64,000 bases of DNA from Desulforapulum autotrophicum (GCA_020723285.1 DYJE01000030.1:1-64000); one strand, 5' to 3'. Positions 45,468 through 54,650 are shown, counted from the first letter of the stretch. Numbers and translations are program-made. The notes: a model not told the origin generated them from the sequence alone.

Positions 45468-48062
45468 GTGATGCCTCAATATTGCCATGGATGGTTCATG
45501 CTATTCAACATATCGAATTCATGCATAAAAACCATTGGGCTCGCGTTTTTTGCGATGGGTCTTGTCTTGTCCCTCCCTTTTCATTCGAACTCTGCAGTAA
45601 CAGAACTGAGTCCTGCCGCGTCCTTTTTGAGCGATCAGGAAAAAAAATGGATCATGGATCACCCGGTGATCCGTCTAGGCCCTGACCCGGAATTCAAGCC
45701 CATTGAATTTTTCGACGCCGAGGGTGTTTATACGGGCATTACCGCTGACTTTGTACATCTCATAGAAAAAAAGACCGGTCTCCGCTTTCAAGCCATCCAA
45801 TGTAAAAATTGGGATGAGGTGATCGAACGGGCCAAAAAACGCGAAGTGGACGTTCTTGGATCGGCCGTCAAGACCCCTCAGCGTCAAGAATATATGGTTT
45901 TTCCAGAGCCTTATCTCCGAATTCCTTCAGTGATCGTCGTTCGGAGCAGTGTGGACCGTCATCTGAAGCTCAGCCAGCTCAAGGGCATGAGTGTCGTCAT
46001 GGTTTCAGGGTATGGTTACGTGGATCTGATCCGGAACACCCACCCTGAAATCAGGATCGAAGAAGTTTCTGACCTGAAAGTCGCGTTAAGAAAAGTTTCG
46101 TTCGGCATGGCCGACGCCTTTGTCGGCGACCTGGCCACCGCCAGTTTCTATATCGAAGCGGAAAGCATCGCCAACCTGAAAGTGGCCGGCGAAACGGATC
46201 CTCCGAATATTTCCGGTTTCGCTGTCCGGTCAGACTGGCCGGAGCTTGCAGGTATCCTCGAAAAAACCATGGCCCATCTCACAGCCGAAGAAAAAGCCGA
46301 CATTTACAAACGCTGGATTCATCTGGGGCAGGAAGCGGGAATCTCGATCAAGGAACTGTGGAACCTGTCGATGATCGTCTTATGTGTCATCGTTATATTG
46401 ATTACAGGTTTTCTGGTCTGGAACAGAACCCTGCAACGGATGGTTTACAGCAGAACGGAAGAACTCCAGACGGAAGTGATTGAACGAAGAAGGGCGGAAG
46501 AAGCCCTGGGGGAAAAAGGAGCCCATCTCGGAACCCTTCTGAAAACCATTCCCGACCTCATCTGGTTCAAAGACCCCAAGGGTGTGTACCTTTCCTGCAA
46601 TTCACGTTTTGAATGTTTCATCGGACGAAAAGAAGACCGGATCATCGGGAAAACGGACTATGATTTTTTTGACAAGGATCTTGCCGAATTCTTCAGAAAA
46701 CATGACGCTGCGGCGGTAGAAGCCGGAAGACCCACCATGAACGAAGAAGTCGTCACCTTTGCCGATGACGGCCATACAGAACTTCTTGAAACATACAAAA
46801 CCCCGGTTTACAGTCCCTCAGGCAAACTTCTGGGCGTCCTTGGCATCGCAAGGGACATCACCGAACGTAAAAAGGCCGAAGACGAGCGGCAGAAACTGCT
46901 GAACCAGCTTTACCACGCGCGCCAGATTGACGCCATCGGCAGACTTGCAGGCGGAGTGGCTCACGATTTCAACAACATGCTGTCGGTGATCATCGGCCGG
47001 TCCGAACTGGCCAGAATGTCCCTCGACCCTTCAAACCCCCTTTATCAGGTTCTCAGCGACATTGAGACCGTAGGCCGGCGTTCTGCAGATCTGACCCGGC
47101 AACTTCTGGCCTTCGCGCGAAAACAGACCATCACTCCTGAAGTCCTTGATCTCAACGAAACTCTTGAAAACATGCTGAAAATGATCCGAAGGCTTATCGG
47201 AGAAGGTGTTGACATGGCCTGGCGGCCCTCTTCAGGTTTATGGCCCGTTAAAATGGACCCGGCCCAGATCGACCAGCTCCTGGCCAATCTGGTCATCAAT
47301 GCCCGTGACGCCCTGACAGACAACGTGGGTCAGGTGATCATCGAAACAGCGAATAAAACCATCGATGACAAAAACGACGACATGACCGAAGATACGGTTC
47401 CCGGAGATTACGTTTGTCTCACGGTCTCCGACAACGGATGTGGCATGGACCGCCACACCCTTGACAACATTTTTGAACCTTTTTTCACCACCAAGGAACT
47501 GGGTAAGGGCACAGGGCTTGGCCTGTCCACCATTTACGGCATCGTCAAACAGAACAACGGCTTCATTCAGGTGAAAAGCGCACCGGGCAAAGGGTCGTCC
47601 TTCACCATTCATCTGCCCCGGTTTTCCGGTACCTCAACCCCAGCTTCACCCAAATCCCCTGAATCCAAAACCCTGGGCGGCAAAGAAATGATTCTCCTTG
47701 TGGAAGACGAACCCGAACTTCTTCATGTCGCCACAGTCATGCTGAAAAATCTGGGTTACACGGTCATTCCCGTTTCCCGTCCCCGTGAGGCCCTGGACCT
47801 TGCCGAGACCCTCACAGACTCCCTCGATCTTTTAATCACCGATGTGATCATGCCTGAAATGAACGGCCGGGAGCTCTCCCATCGTCTGACATCCAGGTTT
47901 CCGGCGCTCAAGAGACTGTTCATGTCCGGCTACACCTCCGATGTGATCGCCAACCACGGAGTTCTTGACGAAGGTTTCGAGTTCATACAGAAACCCTTCA
48001 CCATCAAGGAACTGGCGGCCAAGGTCCGGGATGTCCTGGATGAACCACCCCGGCCCAAATAA
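45468..48062 (+). CDS. Hybrid sensor histidine kinase with SBP_bac_3 sensor and receiver
   Basis: 864 aa. Signal/TM near residues 22-42; periplasmic solute-binding-protein-3-like domain (about 55-285; PVIRLGPDPEFKPIEFFD, DVLGSAVKTPQRQEYMVFPEPY); second TM (about 305-325); short coiled coil; PAS domain (about 350-465); HisKA with the phospho-acceptor His in GGVAHDFNNML; HATPase_c with NLVINARDAL, DNGCGMD and GKGTGLGLS; and a C-terminal receiver with phospho-acceptor Asp in LLITDVIMPEMNG. It senses a small periplasmic ligand. No partner output regulator is adjacent, so its target is unknown. GTG at 45468 and ATG at 45471 are both served by AGGAGG. Confidence 0.94.
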   Translation: MMPQYCHGWFMLFNISNSCIKTIGLAFFAMGLVLSLPFHSNSAVTELSPAASFLSDQEKKWIMDHPVIRLGPDPEFKPIEFFDAEGVYTGITADFVHLIEKKTGLRFQAIQCKNWDEVIERAKKREVDVLGSAVKTPQRQEYMVFPEPYLRIPSVIVVRSSVDRHLKLSQLKGMSVVMVSGYGYVDLIRNTHPEIRIEEVSDLKVALRKVSFGMADAFVGDLATASFYIEAESIANLKVAGETDPPNISGFAVRSDWPELAGILEKTMAHLTAEEKADIYKRWIHLGQEAGISIKELWNLSMIVLCVIVILITGFLVWNRTLQRMVYSRTEELQTEVIERRRAEEALGEKGAHLGTLLKTIPDLIWFKDPKGVYLSCNSRFECFIGRKEDRIIGKTDYDFFDKDLAEFFRKHDAAAVEAGRPTMNEEVVTFADDGHTELLETYKTPVYSPSGKLLGVLGIARDITERKKAEDERQKLLNQLYHARQIDAIGRLAGGVAHDFNNMLSVIIGRSELARMSLDPSNPLYQVLSDIETVGRRSADLTRQLLAFARKQTITPEVLDLNETLENMLKMIRRLIGEGVDMAWRPSSGLWPVKMDPAQIDQLLANLVINARDALTDNVGQVIIETANKTIDDKNDDMTEDTVPGDYVCLTVSDNGCGMDRHTLDNIFEPFFTTKELGKGTGLGLSTIYGIVKQNNGFIQVKSAPGKGSSFTIHLPRFSGTSTPASPKSPESKTLGGKEMILLVEDEPELLHVATVMLKNLGYTVIPVSRPREALDLAETLTDSLDLLITDVIMPEMNGRELSHRLTSRFPALKRLFMSGYTSDVIANHGVLDEGFEFIQKPFTIKELAAKVRDVLDEPPRPK

Positions 48063-48096
48063 AAAGCCCGTTTCCACCGGACTGTGAAAACGGGCC
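48058..48096 (-). terminator. Terminator of the AOR-ferredoxin operon
   Basis: On the minus strand gcccgttt, short interior mismatch, aaacgggc and then TTTTTATTT. It abuts the stop codon of the convergent sensor-kinase gene. Confidence 0.8.
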
Positions 48097-48121
48097 AACT
48101 TACAAATCCTTATCAAAAAAC

Positions 48122-48559
48122 CTAAGCCGCTTCGCTCTGGCTGTCCGAAGGTTGAGCCATGACAATGGCGGAAACCGGACAATCTCCGGCGCAGAACCCG
48201 CAGCTGAGACAGCCGTTCAGGTTGATCAGTTCCGGATAGGCGGTTTTCGATTTGGGGTCCGGCTGACCGAAAGCGATGCACCCCACAGGACAGGCGTCCA
48301 CACAGATGCCGCAGCCCGAACATTTCTTGTGATTGAACTCGGGTTTCTTCCAGTATTTCCGTTTCTCACTTTTCACCACCTGACCGAAGGGGTCTGCCAC
48401 CGCGTTTTTGGGACAGATTCTTCCGCAGGTTCCGCATTCGATACAGTAAACACTGTCGATGGTGTGATGTTTCTTCTTTTCGCCGCTGATCGCGTCGGCT
48501 GGGCAAAGGTTTGCACAGGACGTGCAGCCGATACAGTTTTCAGTTATGGAATAAGCCAT
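48122..48559 (-). CDS. Ferredoxin with four [4Fe-4S] cluster motifs
   Basis: 145 aa, cytoplasmic. It contains four complete motifs in sequence: CIGCTSCANLCP, CIECGTCGRICP, CSGCGICVDACP and CLSCGFCAGDCP. It can therefore carry four [4Fe-4S] clusters and act as an electron wire. It ends the AOR operon 11 nt after aor (AGGAGG RBS), so it is the probable electron acceptor of the aldehyde oxidoreductase. AOR-type enzymes use ferredoxin-level electrons. It also resembles the ferredoxin-like subunits of class II benzoyl-CoA reductase, but the rest of that complex is not present here. Confidence 0.93.
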   Translation of the reverse strand: MAYSITENCIGCTSCANLCPADAISGEKKKHHTIDSVYCIECGTCGRICPKNAVADPFGQVVKSEKRKYWKKPEFNHKKCSGCGICVDACPVGCIAFGQPDPKSKTAYPELINLNGCLSCGFCAGDCPVSAIVMAQPSDSQSEAA

Positions 48560-48570
48560 ATTTTCCTCCT

Positions 48571-50535
48571 TTAAGCGCCCACCGTGATGCGGTCCATGGC
48601 TTCCCGTCCAGGTTTGCCCGTGGCCTGATCCCAGCCGAATTCTTCCCAGTAATGGGCCATCATCTCTTCGATTTCAATGGTCCGCCCTTTGTTGGCCCCT
48701 TCGCTCTGAACCGGACGTCCCAGGGCTCTGTCACTGATCTTCAGCTCCATGGGTTCGATACCGTGTTTCACGTTGAAAGCCTGTTTCAGCGTATGGATGT
48801 CCCCGGCCAGATCCATGTACTGGTTGGGCGTGAGGTTCCAGCCTGTGGCGGCGTTCATCCAGTCGAACAGCCGGAAGCGCCTGGCTCCGATGAACGATCC
48901 GAAAAGACAGGCTCCCGTGGCGTTCACAAGGGTCATGTACCGGCTGTTGGCCGCGCCGATCTTCGCCTGTTTTTCGCTGTTCTTGTACTTGCTGCCCTTG
49001 AGGTACATGGGAGGCAGTTTGGGGATGCCTTTCACCACTTTCCAGAGCTGATACATCTCGTAATACAGATGAGACCCCAGAGTATGGCGTCCCGGTGTGG
49101 CTTCCACGCTGTAATGCAGGGCGAAACCCGGATCGTTTCTCGAATCGTGCATGGCCGGTTCCTGGCCTCCGGCATGAACGGCGTAGGTTTCGGAATTTCT
49201 CCCGATCCGGACCACAGCCTGTTTCACGCCGTCCGCCAGAACATGACCGAAGCCTTCCCGCTTCACCATCTTCTCGATAAGTTTCACGATGGCGTCGGAA
49301 TTGCCCCAGGTGAGTTCAAGTCCGTCCGTATCGTTTTTGGTGATCACGCCCTCTTCGAAGCATTCGATGGCGAAAGCCACGGCGTGTCCTGCGGAAATGG
49401 TGTCCATGCCCGCACGGTTCAGCACTTCGTTCAGGTAAAAAATGGCATCCACATCGTCGTTCATGCATAAACCGCCCAGAGACAGAACCGTTTCATACTC
49501 GGGTTTGTGGGTATGGGTGTATTTTCCCTCCATGGTGCAGATGCCGCCGCAGCCTACCGGGCAGGAGTAGCAGTGGAACTTCACCGTTTCACATTTCGTG
49601 AACACATCGGGGTTGGATGAATAACTCTTCATGAAACCCCAGTCCTTGGAGCTTCCTTTCCAGTTTTTAATGGGAGAGTCGCCCATTTCAGGGGACATCT
49701 GGTTCATGGCCACCGTTCCCCATTTTTTCAGCATGATTTTATAGAGAAGCCCGTCCTGGGTGAGCACCGTGGGCAGAATCCGCATCAGTGCCCCCACAAA
49801 GGCGGTCATGGGTCCGGTGACAAACGGCGGCTGAATTCTCGACCAGAAATCACAGACCTGGCTGATTTTTTTCATCTCTTCCTTGTTGTAGGCTTCGATG
49901 CGTTTGTTGCCGGAAAGAACCACGGCCTTGAGGCGTTTTGAACCCATCACCGCGCCAAGACCGGACCTTGCCGCCATGCGGCCCTTGTTGGTGGAGATCC
50001 CTGAAATCAGGGACACCTTTTCACCGGCAGGACCGATGCAGGCCACCTTGGGTTTTTTGCCGGTCTTCTTGGCATTCTTCTCCAGATATTCCTCGGTTTC
50101 CACGGCATCCATGCCCCAGACGTCTGCGGCGTCTCGGAGTTCCTTCACCCGGTCGTCGATGTAGAGGTAAACCGGTTTGGGACTGATGCCTTTGACAAAG
50201 ATGCCGTCGTAGCCGCAGCGTTTGATTTCAGGTGAGAAGGTGCCTCCACAGTTGGCGTCTCCCCAGGTCCCGGTGAGCGGTGATTTTCCCACCACCATCC
50301 AGCGTCCTGTGAAAAGACTGCCCGTGCCGGTGAGAAGACCCGGAAGAAATCCCAGCATGTTGTCCGGTCCCAGAGGATCGGCACCTTTGGGGATTCTGTT
50401 GTACAGAACATAAGCCCCAAGCCCCATGCCGCCCAGATACTTCTCGTAAACCGAATCAGGCAGCACCTCTTCTTCGATGGTGCCCTTTGACAGATCCACC
50501 ATCAGTATTTTGCCCATGTATCCTTTTCGTGTCAT
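48571..50535 (-). CDS. aor: Aldehyde:ferredoxin oxidoreductase (tungsten-type)
   Basis: 654 aa. The N-terminal domain begins MGKILMVDLSKGTIEEEVLP and continues YLGGMGLGAYVLY. It includes GPAGEKVSLISGISTNKGRMAARSGLGAVMGSK, the AOR cofactor-binding region. The cluster ligands are in FHCYSCPVGCGGIC, with a fourth Cys in NATGACLFG. The QEPAMHDSRNDPG segment is a further AOR signature. The family binds a bis-pyranopterin tungsten (or molybdenum) and one [4Fe-4S] cluster and oxidises aldehydes to acids. Its neighbours, an Fe-ADH and a ferredoxin, suggest alcohol to aldehyde to acid oxidation. A BamB-like reductase role is less likely. RBS GGGGGAG. Confidence 0.9.
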   Translation of the reverse strand: MTRKGYMGKILMVDLSKGTIEEEVLPDSVYEKYLGGMGLGAYVLYNRIPKGADPLGPDNMLGFLPGLLTGTGSLFTGRWMVVGKSPLTGTWGDANCGGTFSPEIKRCGYDGIFVKGISPKPVYLYIDDRVKELRDAADVWGMDAVETEEYLEKNAKKTGKKPKVACIGPAGEKVSLISGISTNKGRMAARSGLGAVMGSKRLKAVVLSGNKRIEAYNKEEMKKISQVCDFWSRIQPPFVTGPMTAFVGALMRILPTVLTQDGLLYKIMLKKWGTVAMNQMSPEMGDSPIKNWKGSSKDWGFMKSYSSNPDVFTKCETVKFHCYSCPVGCGGICTMEGKYTHTHKPEYETVLSLGGLCMNDDVDAIFYLNEVLNRAGMDTISAGHAVAFAIECFEEGVITKNDTDGLELTWGNSDAIVKLIEKMVKREGFGHVLADGVKQAVVRIGRNSETYAVHAGGQEPAMHDSRNDPGFALHYSVEATPGRHTLGSHLYYEMYQLWKVVKGIPKLPPMYLKGSKYKNSEKQAKIGAANSRYMTLVNATGACLFGSFIGARRFRLFDWMNAATGWNLTPNQYMDLAGDIHTLKQAFNVKHGIEPMELKISDRALGRPVQSEGANKGRTIEIEEMMAHYWEEFGWDQATGKPGREAMDRITVGA

Positions 50536-50575
50536 ATACTCCCCCTTGACTGAATCGTTGGACCGTCGTTCATCA

Positions 50576-51823
50576 TCATCCCTTTTTAATCATGTTCTGA
50601 TCAAGCTTCACGCCTTCCCAGGCCGCCGTCAGAACCATCATCATGTCATCAAAGTCCAGATCTTCGGGATTGTAGAAAATCGAACCGTCACCCAGGGCCA
50701 CCCTGGCGATAGTTTCAAGGGTTCCCGCCGGCACCATGGGTTTCCCGTCGCGGCCCATGATTTCCCGAAGACATCGCGCATGCCGTCCGCCGGTGGCGTC
50801 GTGGAGGGCCTGGTTCATGCCCCGGATGTATTCCACCGTTTTTGCGGCCCGCTGCTCTTTCGGCGTGCTGGCGAAAACTTTTTCACCGGCCACGGCGTAA
50901 AGCAGTTCCGCTGTGTACTCTCCGTTTTTGTGCATGTTGTATTCAAGCCCGTAAGGCAGAAGAATGGACATGCACGTCCCGTGCGGCACATGACAGACCG
51001 CCCCCACGCTGTGGCCGATGGTGTGAACCATGGCCACCATGGAATTGGAAAAGGCCATACCCGCCAGCGTTGCCGCCGTGGCCAGGGCCAGCCTACCGTC
51101 TTTGTCCGTGGGATTTTTCACCACGTTAAGGACGTTCCGGGATATCAATGTGATCGCCTCAAGGGCACAGGCATCGCTCACAGGGTTTTTGCTCAGACAG
51201 GTGTAAGCCTCCACCGCATGGGTCAGGGCGTCCATGGCGGTCATGGCTGTGAGAAAATCCGGCAGGGTCATGGTCATCCGGGAATCGATCACCGCCACGT
51301 CCGGCAGAAGAAAATAGGACGTGAACAGCATCTTCCTGTTTTTTTCATGGTCGGCGATCACCGCCACCAGGGTGACTTCCGATCCTGTTCCAGCTGTGGT
51401 TGGGACAGCCACAAGGGGTTTCAGCTTTCGTTTCAAAGCCCCGGCCCCGGTAAATTTCATCAGATCATCGGCATTTTCCGAGACGATGATGTTCACACCC
51501 TTGGCCGTATCGAGCACGGACCCCCCGCCCACGGCGATAATGGAATCGCAGCCTTTGGCCTTGTATTTTCTCGCCAGCTCGTTGACCACCCGAAGGTCCG
51601 AGTCGGGAGGAACATCATCTTCAATGGAGCCGATGACAAGTTTATCCGCCAAAGCTCCTGTAACGATGTCCATCAGGCCGGCGGCAACCACCCCTTTGTC
51701 CGTGATGATCATGGGTTTTCCGGCATGCATGGAGGAAAGCAGCTCAGGAATCCGTTCCAGAACCTCGTGTCCCGCAACAGTCTTCACACGGCAGCAGTAT
51801 TCATAATAACTGGGTAAAAGCAT
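50576..51823 (-). CDS. Iron-containing alcohol dehydrogenase (intact)
   Basis: 415 aa, usual length. NAD-binding GGGSVLDTAK in the N-terminal Rossmann-like half. The metal-ligand set is complete: Asp and His in MDALTHAVEAY, His in AMVHTIGH, and His in VPHGTCMS. GTGSEVTLVAVI is the conserved nucleotide-site loop. It interconverts alcohols and aldehydes with NAD(H). Placed 40 nt before aor, it probably supplies or consumes AOR's aldehyde. RBS AAGGAG. Substrate range cannot be told from sequence. Confidence 0.92.
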   Translation of the reverse strand: MLLPSYYEYCCRVKTVAGHEVLERIPELLSSMHAGKPMIITDKGVVAAGLMDIVTGALADKLVIGSIEDDVPPDSDLRVVNELARKYKAKGCDSIIAVGGGSVLDTAKGVNIIVSENADDLMKFTGAGALKRKLKPLVAVPTTAGTGSEVTLVAVIADHEKNRKMLFTSYFLLPDVAVIDSRMTMTLPDFLTAMTAMDALTHAVEAYTCLSKNPVSDACALEAITLISRNVLNVVKNPTDKDGRLALATAATLAGMAFSNSMVAMVHTIGHSVGAVCHVPHGTCMSILLPYGLEYNMHKNGEYTAELLYAVAGEKVFASTPKEQRAAKTVEYIRGMNQALHDATGGRHARCLREIMGRDGKPMVPAGTLETIARVALGDGSIFYNPEDLDFDDMMMVLTAAWEGVKLDQNMIKKG

Positions 51824-51861
51824 AACCTTCTCCTTATATATTCCCTTAGCTCAGGTTGAAA

Positions 51862-53076
51862 TCAGGATACGACCGGTTTGCCGTCGTAGGCGTGTTCAAG
51901 AATCGTGAGACACAAGGCGCTGTCACAGGCCCCGTTTTCCTGGGACGTCTTTTCCGCGATGCCGGCCAGTGTCTTCCGCGTGATCCGCATGTCTTCGAGG
52001 GTTCTTGGAACACGCCCCCCCGTAAGGCTGAACAGCTCGTTCTGAAGGAGCCTGACCCGGTTCACGGCATAGTCGAACCTCTGGGCTTCCGGCGTACAGC
52101 AGAACATCTCGATTCCTGCCATGGGGCGCATCAGCGATGAAAGATCCCGGCCTTTGATCCGTGCGGACACGTCCATGGCATAAGGAAGGAGAAGACCCAT
52201 GGCGATTCCTTTGGGAAATCCCGAGGCATCCGCTACGTGAGCGCCCAGCGATGAAGCGAGGCCCCGTCCGGTGCTGGCGTAAACATAACCGGCCATGCAG
52301 GCGGCGTTCACCAGGGCTGTGCGTTCTTTTTTCGCCTGGAACTCCCGGATCGCCGCTTTGACCTTGCCCCGCGCAACCAGCGATTCACGAACGAGAACCT
52401 CCAGGTTGTTGACGACAAAATCAACCGCCAGCTGGGCGTAGGTGAGGGTCACGGGATTGGCGTCATCCGCCATGTAGGCCTCGACGCCATATGTCAGAGC
52501 CGCAAGCCCGGTGTTCACGACCTTTTCCGGATCCTCGTCAAGCAGCACTTTGGGGTCGATGGTCACAATGTCCGGCATGAGAAATGTCGAGGAAACACAG
52601 AGCCCGTCAAGACAGGCATCGCCGGATGTTTCGGTTCCCGTGCCTGAAATCACTGGAATATAAACCATAGGCTTCAAAGGTTCGGTGATCGTTCCCCCCT
52701 CTTTCACCCGTTTCAGATCTTCCGGCTTCCCGGAAACGGCGATATTCAGAATTTTGGCCGTATTCATCACGTTCCCGTTTCCAAGAACGATAAGGCTGTC
52801 AAAGCCCCGGTCAAGGTAGAGGTTGTATAGTTCTTTCACCGTCTCAAGGTTCGTGCCGTCATCGATGCCGTCATAAACCCCCAGGGTGATGTTCCAGGTT
52901 TTGAATGCCTGAACCAGATGTTTCACAAGGCCTTTTTCAGAATTCTTCTTTTCGGTGAGGATCAGGGGCTTTCTGGCGTCCAAGGCGGCGAGGTCTGAGG
53001 GGAGATGGGAAAGGGCCTGGCTGCCCGAACCGGTTTTCACTGGACACATGAATTCAAAATGATCAGGTAACTGCAT
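51862..53076 (-). CDS. Iron-ADH-like pseudoenzyme (metal ligands lost)
   Basis: 404 aa, collinear with the Fe-ADH encoded downstream. All four metal ligands are replaced. Aligning LAALTYGVEAY with MDALTHAVEAY changes Asp to Ala and His to Tyr. The MVHTIGH region becomes LASSLGA (His to Ser), and PHG becomes PKG (His to Lys). The NAD motif GGGSVLDTAK has become GNGNVMNTAK. The fold-defining SGTGTETSGDA loop and the overall length are retained and the frame is open, so it is not a decayed gene. It is likely a non-catalytic partner, regulator or scaffold of the adjacent Fe-ADH, or has new chemistry. Strong RBS (GAAGGAG). Confidence 0.88.
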   Translation of the reverse strand: MQLPDHFEFMCPVKTGSGSQALSHLPSDLAALDARKPLILTEKKNSEKGLVKHLVQAFKTWNITLGVYDGIDDGTNLETVKELYNLYLDRGFDSLIVLGNGNVMNTAKILNIAVSGKPEDLKRVKEGGTITEPLKPMVYIPVISGTGTETSGDACLDGLCVSSTFLMPDIVTIDPKVLLDEDPEKVVNTGLAALTYGVEAYMADDANPVTLTYAQLAVDFVVNNLEVLVRESLVARGKVKAAIREFQAKKERTALVNAACMAGYVYASTGRGLASSLGAHVADASGFPKGIAMGLLLPYAMDVSARIKGRDLSSLMRPMAGIEMFCCTPEAQRFDYAVNRVRLLQNELFSLTGGRVPRTLEDMRITRKTLAGIAEKTSQENGACDSALCLTILEHAYDGKPVVS

Positions 53077-53091
53077 ATGTTCTCCTTCGCG

Positions 53092-53622
53092 TTAGAAACC
53101 GATGACGGCTCTTAGGTTCACCATGGCTCTGTTCCAGGAATGCCGTTTGAGATCCCAGATGGGGTAACGTTTGATGGCCAGCTTCGCCACAGGTTTCGGG
53201 AGGAGATAAACCTGGACGATATCGAGTATTCTCACCGCCGCGCAGGCTTCGGGGATGTTGCCTTCCACGAATAGCCTGTCTCTTGCGTTGGCGATGGGTG
53301 TGCTTTCCCTGAACGTAAAAAGCTGGAAAAGGCCCTCCATGCTTTTCAGTGTCATTTTCACATTGAGGTTACGGCCTTCGATGGACCTGCCGAGGTATTT
53401 CACTTTCCCTGCATTATCCTTTCCAACCACCATGGACGGCCCTGCCGGAGCGGCAGTCAGGGCGAATGTGAATCCTTCGGGAAGTTCGGCGAATTCCCTT
53501 CGCACCGAATCATCCACTTTTGACGCCGCCTGTATTGCCCTGCCCACGAACCACAGCATGAATTCCAGATACGCCCTGACAAATGGCCGGCCACCGGGCT
53601 CAATTTCTTTAAAATCGTTCAT
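53092..53622 (-). CDS. SCP2-like (sterol-carrier-type) small protein
   Basis: 176 aa, first gene of the AOR operon. Its length and pattern fit an SCP2 lipid-binding fold: FAELPEGFTFALTAAP, then KVKYLGRSIEGRNLNVKMTL, then STPIANARDRLFVEGNIP and an IVQVYLLP helix. Such proteins bind hydrophobic molecules such as fatty acyl chains, which would suit a pathway for long-chain or hydrophobic alcohols. This is inference from fold and context. GGAGGAG RBS. Alternatively an uncharacterised family. Confidence 0.55.
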   Translation of the reverse strand: MNDFKEIEPGGRPFVRAYLEFMLWFVGRAIQAASKVDDSVRREFAELPEGFTFALTAAPAGPSMVVGKDNAGKVKYLGRSIEGRNLNVKMTLKSMEGLFQLFTFRESTPIANARDRLFVEGNIPEACAAVRILDIVQVYLLPKPVAKLAIKRYPIWDLKRHSWNRAMVNLRAVIGF

Positions 53623-53666
53623 AATCTCCTCCGAACTTTGAAGTCAGCAGATGGTTTTGTATCGTT

Positions 53667-53692
53667 CAAGCCCCACACCATGTCGGGGCTTG
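53667..53692. other. Hairpin in the 5' leader of the SCP2-ADH-AOR operon
   Basis: caagcccc and ggggcttg form a perfect 8-bp stem with a 10-nt loop, about 45 nt before the operon's first start codon. It may protect the mRNA 5' end. Confidence 0.5.
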
Positions 53693-53753
53693 TTATGTCC
53701 GCAAGTCGCTGAAGTAATTTTTATCGGTCGTAAAACCGGGTGACATTTTTAAA

Positions 53754-53782
53754 GGGATACATCAGGTTAACAACGATGTCAA
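53754..53782 (-). promoter_or_regulatory. Candidate promoter of the SCP2-ADH-AOR-ferredoxin operon
   Basis: On the minus strand TTGACA (53782-53777), a 17-bp spacer, then TATCCC (53759-53754). The -35 is perfect and the -10 is weak. Confidence 0.35.
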
Positions 53783-53800
53783 CATCTGAACTGAGTTAAC
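53766..53800. promoter_or_regulatory. Paired GTTAAC sites overlapping the candidate promoter
   Basis: Two GTTAAC hexamers, at 53766-53771 and 53795-53800, are 29 bp apart (about three helical turns) and bracket the -35 box. This is a plausible repressor or activator operator. The 53623-53923 gap otherwise shows nothing but the leader hairpin. Confidence 0.3.
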
Positions 53801-53923
53801 ATTGACTACTGTATACAATATTTATCCAAAACCAGGACAGCCAAGGTATTCCTGGATTTTGACCTGATCATGATGTATATCTTTTTTTAAAATCAGTCTA
53901 CCAATATTCCGGGGGGGATATTC

Positions 53924-54640
53924 ATGCGGGCATTCGTGTTTCTGTTTGCCCTTCTCATCGCACCGTCATGGGGGGCGGCAGGAGGGAATATCGGCAATGA
54001 TTCGTTCAGCACATCCAAAAAGATTTTGCTTGACCAGGTCTATTTCGACCACCGGCAGACGTTTTACTGCGACTGCCCCTTCGACCTGAAAAAGCGGGTC
54101 ATTCCATCGGATAAGTACACACCGAAACGAAAAACCAGACGGTCTGAGACCATTGAGTGGGAGCATGTGGTTCCGGCCGAAGCCTTTGGCCGGTCCTTCA
54201 TCGAATGGCGCGAGGGTGATTCCACCTGTGTGGATCGTAAGGGAAAAACCTTCAAAGGAAGAAACTGTGCCCGAAAAGCATCCAGGGAATTCCGTCTCAT
54301 GGAAGCGGACATGTACAACCTTGTTCCGGCGGTGGGAGAACTGAACGGTGACCGTTCGAACTACAGCTACGCCATGATCCCGGGAGAATTAAGGGAATAC
54401 GGCGCCTGCGACTTTGAAATCGAAAACCGGAAAGCGGAACCCCGAGAGGAGATCCGGGGAGACATCGCGAGAATCTACTTCTACATGGACTGGGCCTACC
54501 CCGGCCATGGCATCGTTTCATCAAAAAACCGAAAACTGCTTGAATCCTGGGCCAAGACCGATCCGGTGGATGCCTGGGAAATCGAACGGGCAAGACGCAT
54601 CGAGGAAATTCAGGGCAACAGCAATCCGTTTGTTGACTGA
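53924..54640 (+). CDS. Endonuclease I (EndA/Vvn-type), exported
   Basis: 238 aa. Signal peptide to about residue 18 (ending WGAA). The beta-beta-alpha-metal nuclease core includes EWEHVVPAEAFGRSF (catalytic His) and a downstream MEADMYNLVPAVGELNGDRSNYSY stretch (Asn metal ligand). Cysteines are spaced as in Vvn/EndA, where they form stabilising disulfides: CDCPF, STC, RNC and GAC. It degrades DNA (and RNA) in the periplasm or outside the cell. A G-rich RBS (gggggg) precedes the ATG. Confidence 0.93.
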   Translation: MRAFVFLFALLIAPSWGAAGGNIGNDSFSTSKKILLDQVYFDHRQTFYCDCPFDLKKRVIPSDKYTPKRKTRRSETIEWEHVVPAEAFGRSFIEWREGDSTCVDRKGKTFKGRNCARKASREFRLMEADMYNLVPAVGELNGDRSNYSYAMIPGELREYGACDFEIENRKAEPREEIRGDIARIYFYMDWAYPGHGIVSSKNRKLLESWAKTDPVDAWEIERARRIEEIQGNSNPFVD

Positions 54641-54650
54641 ATATATAGAA

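Noticed and set aside
48122-50535. Class II benzoyl-CoA reductase (BamBC) instead of AOR plus ferredoxin
   Set aside because: BamB is an AOR homologue and a ferredoxin-like subunit accompanies it, but no other bam genes are present and the ADH neighbours fit aldehyde chemistry better.
50477-51817. 446-codon plus-strand frame over the Fe-ADH gene
   Set aside because: Antisense shadow of an intact Fe-ADH with full motifs; no independent support.
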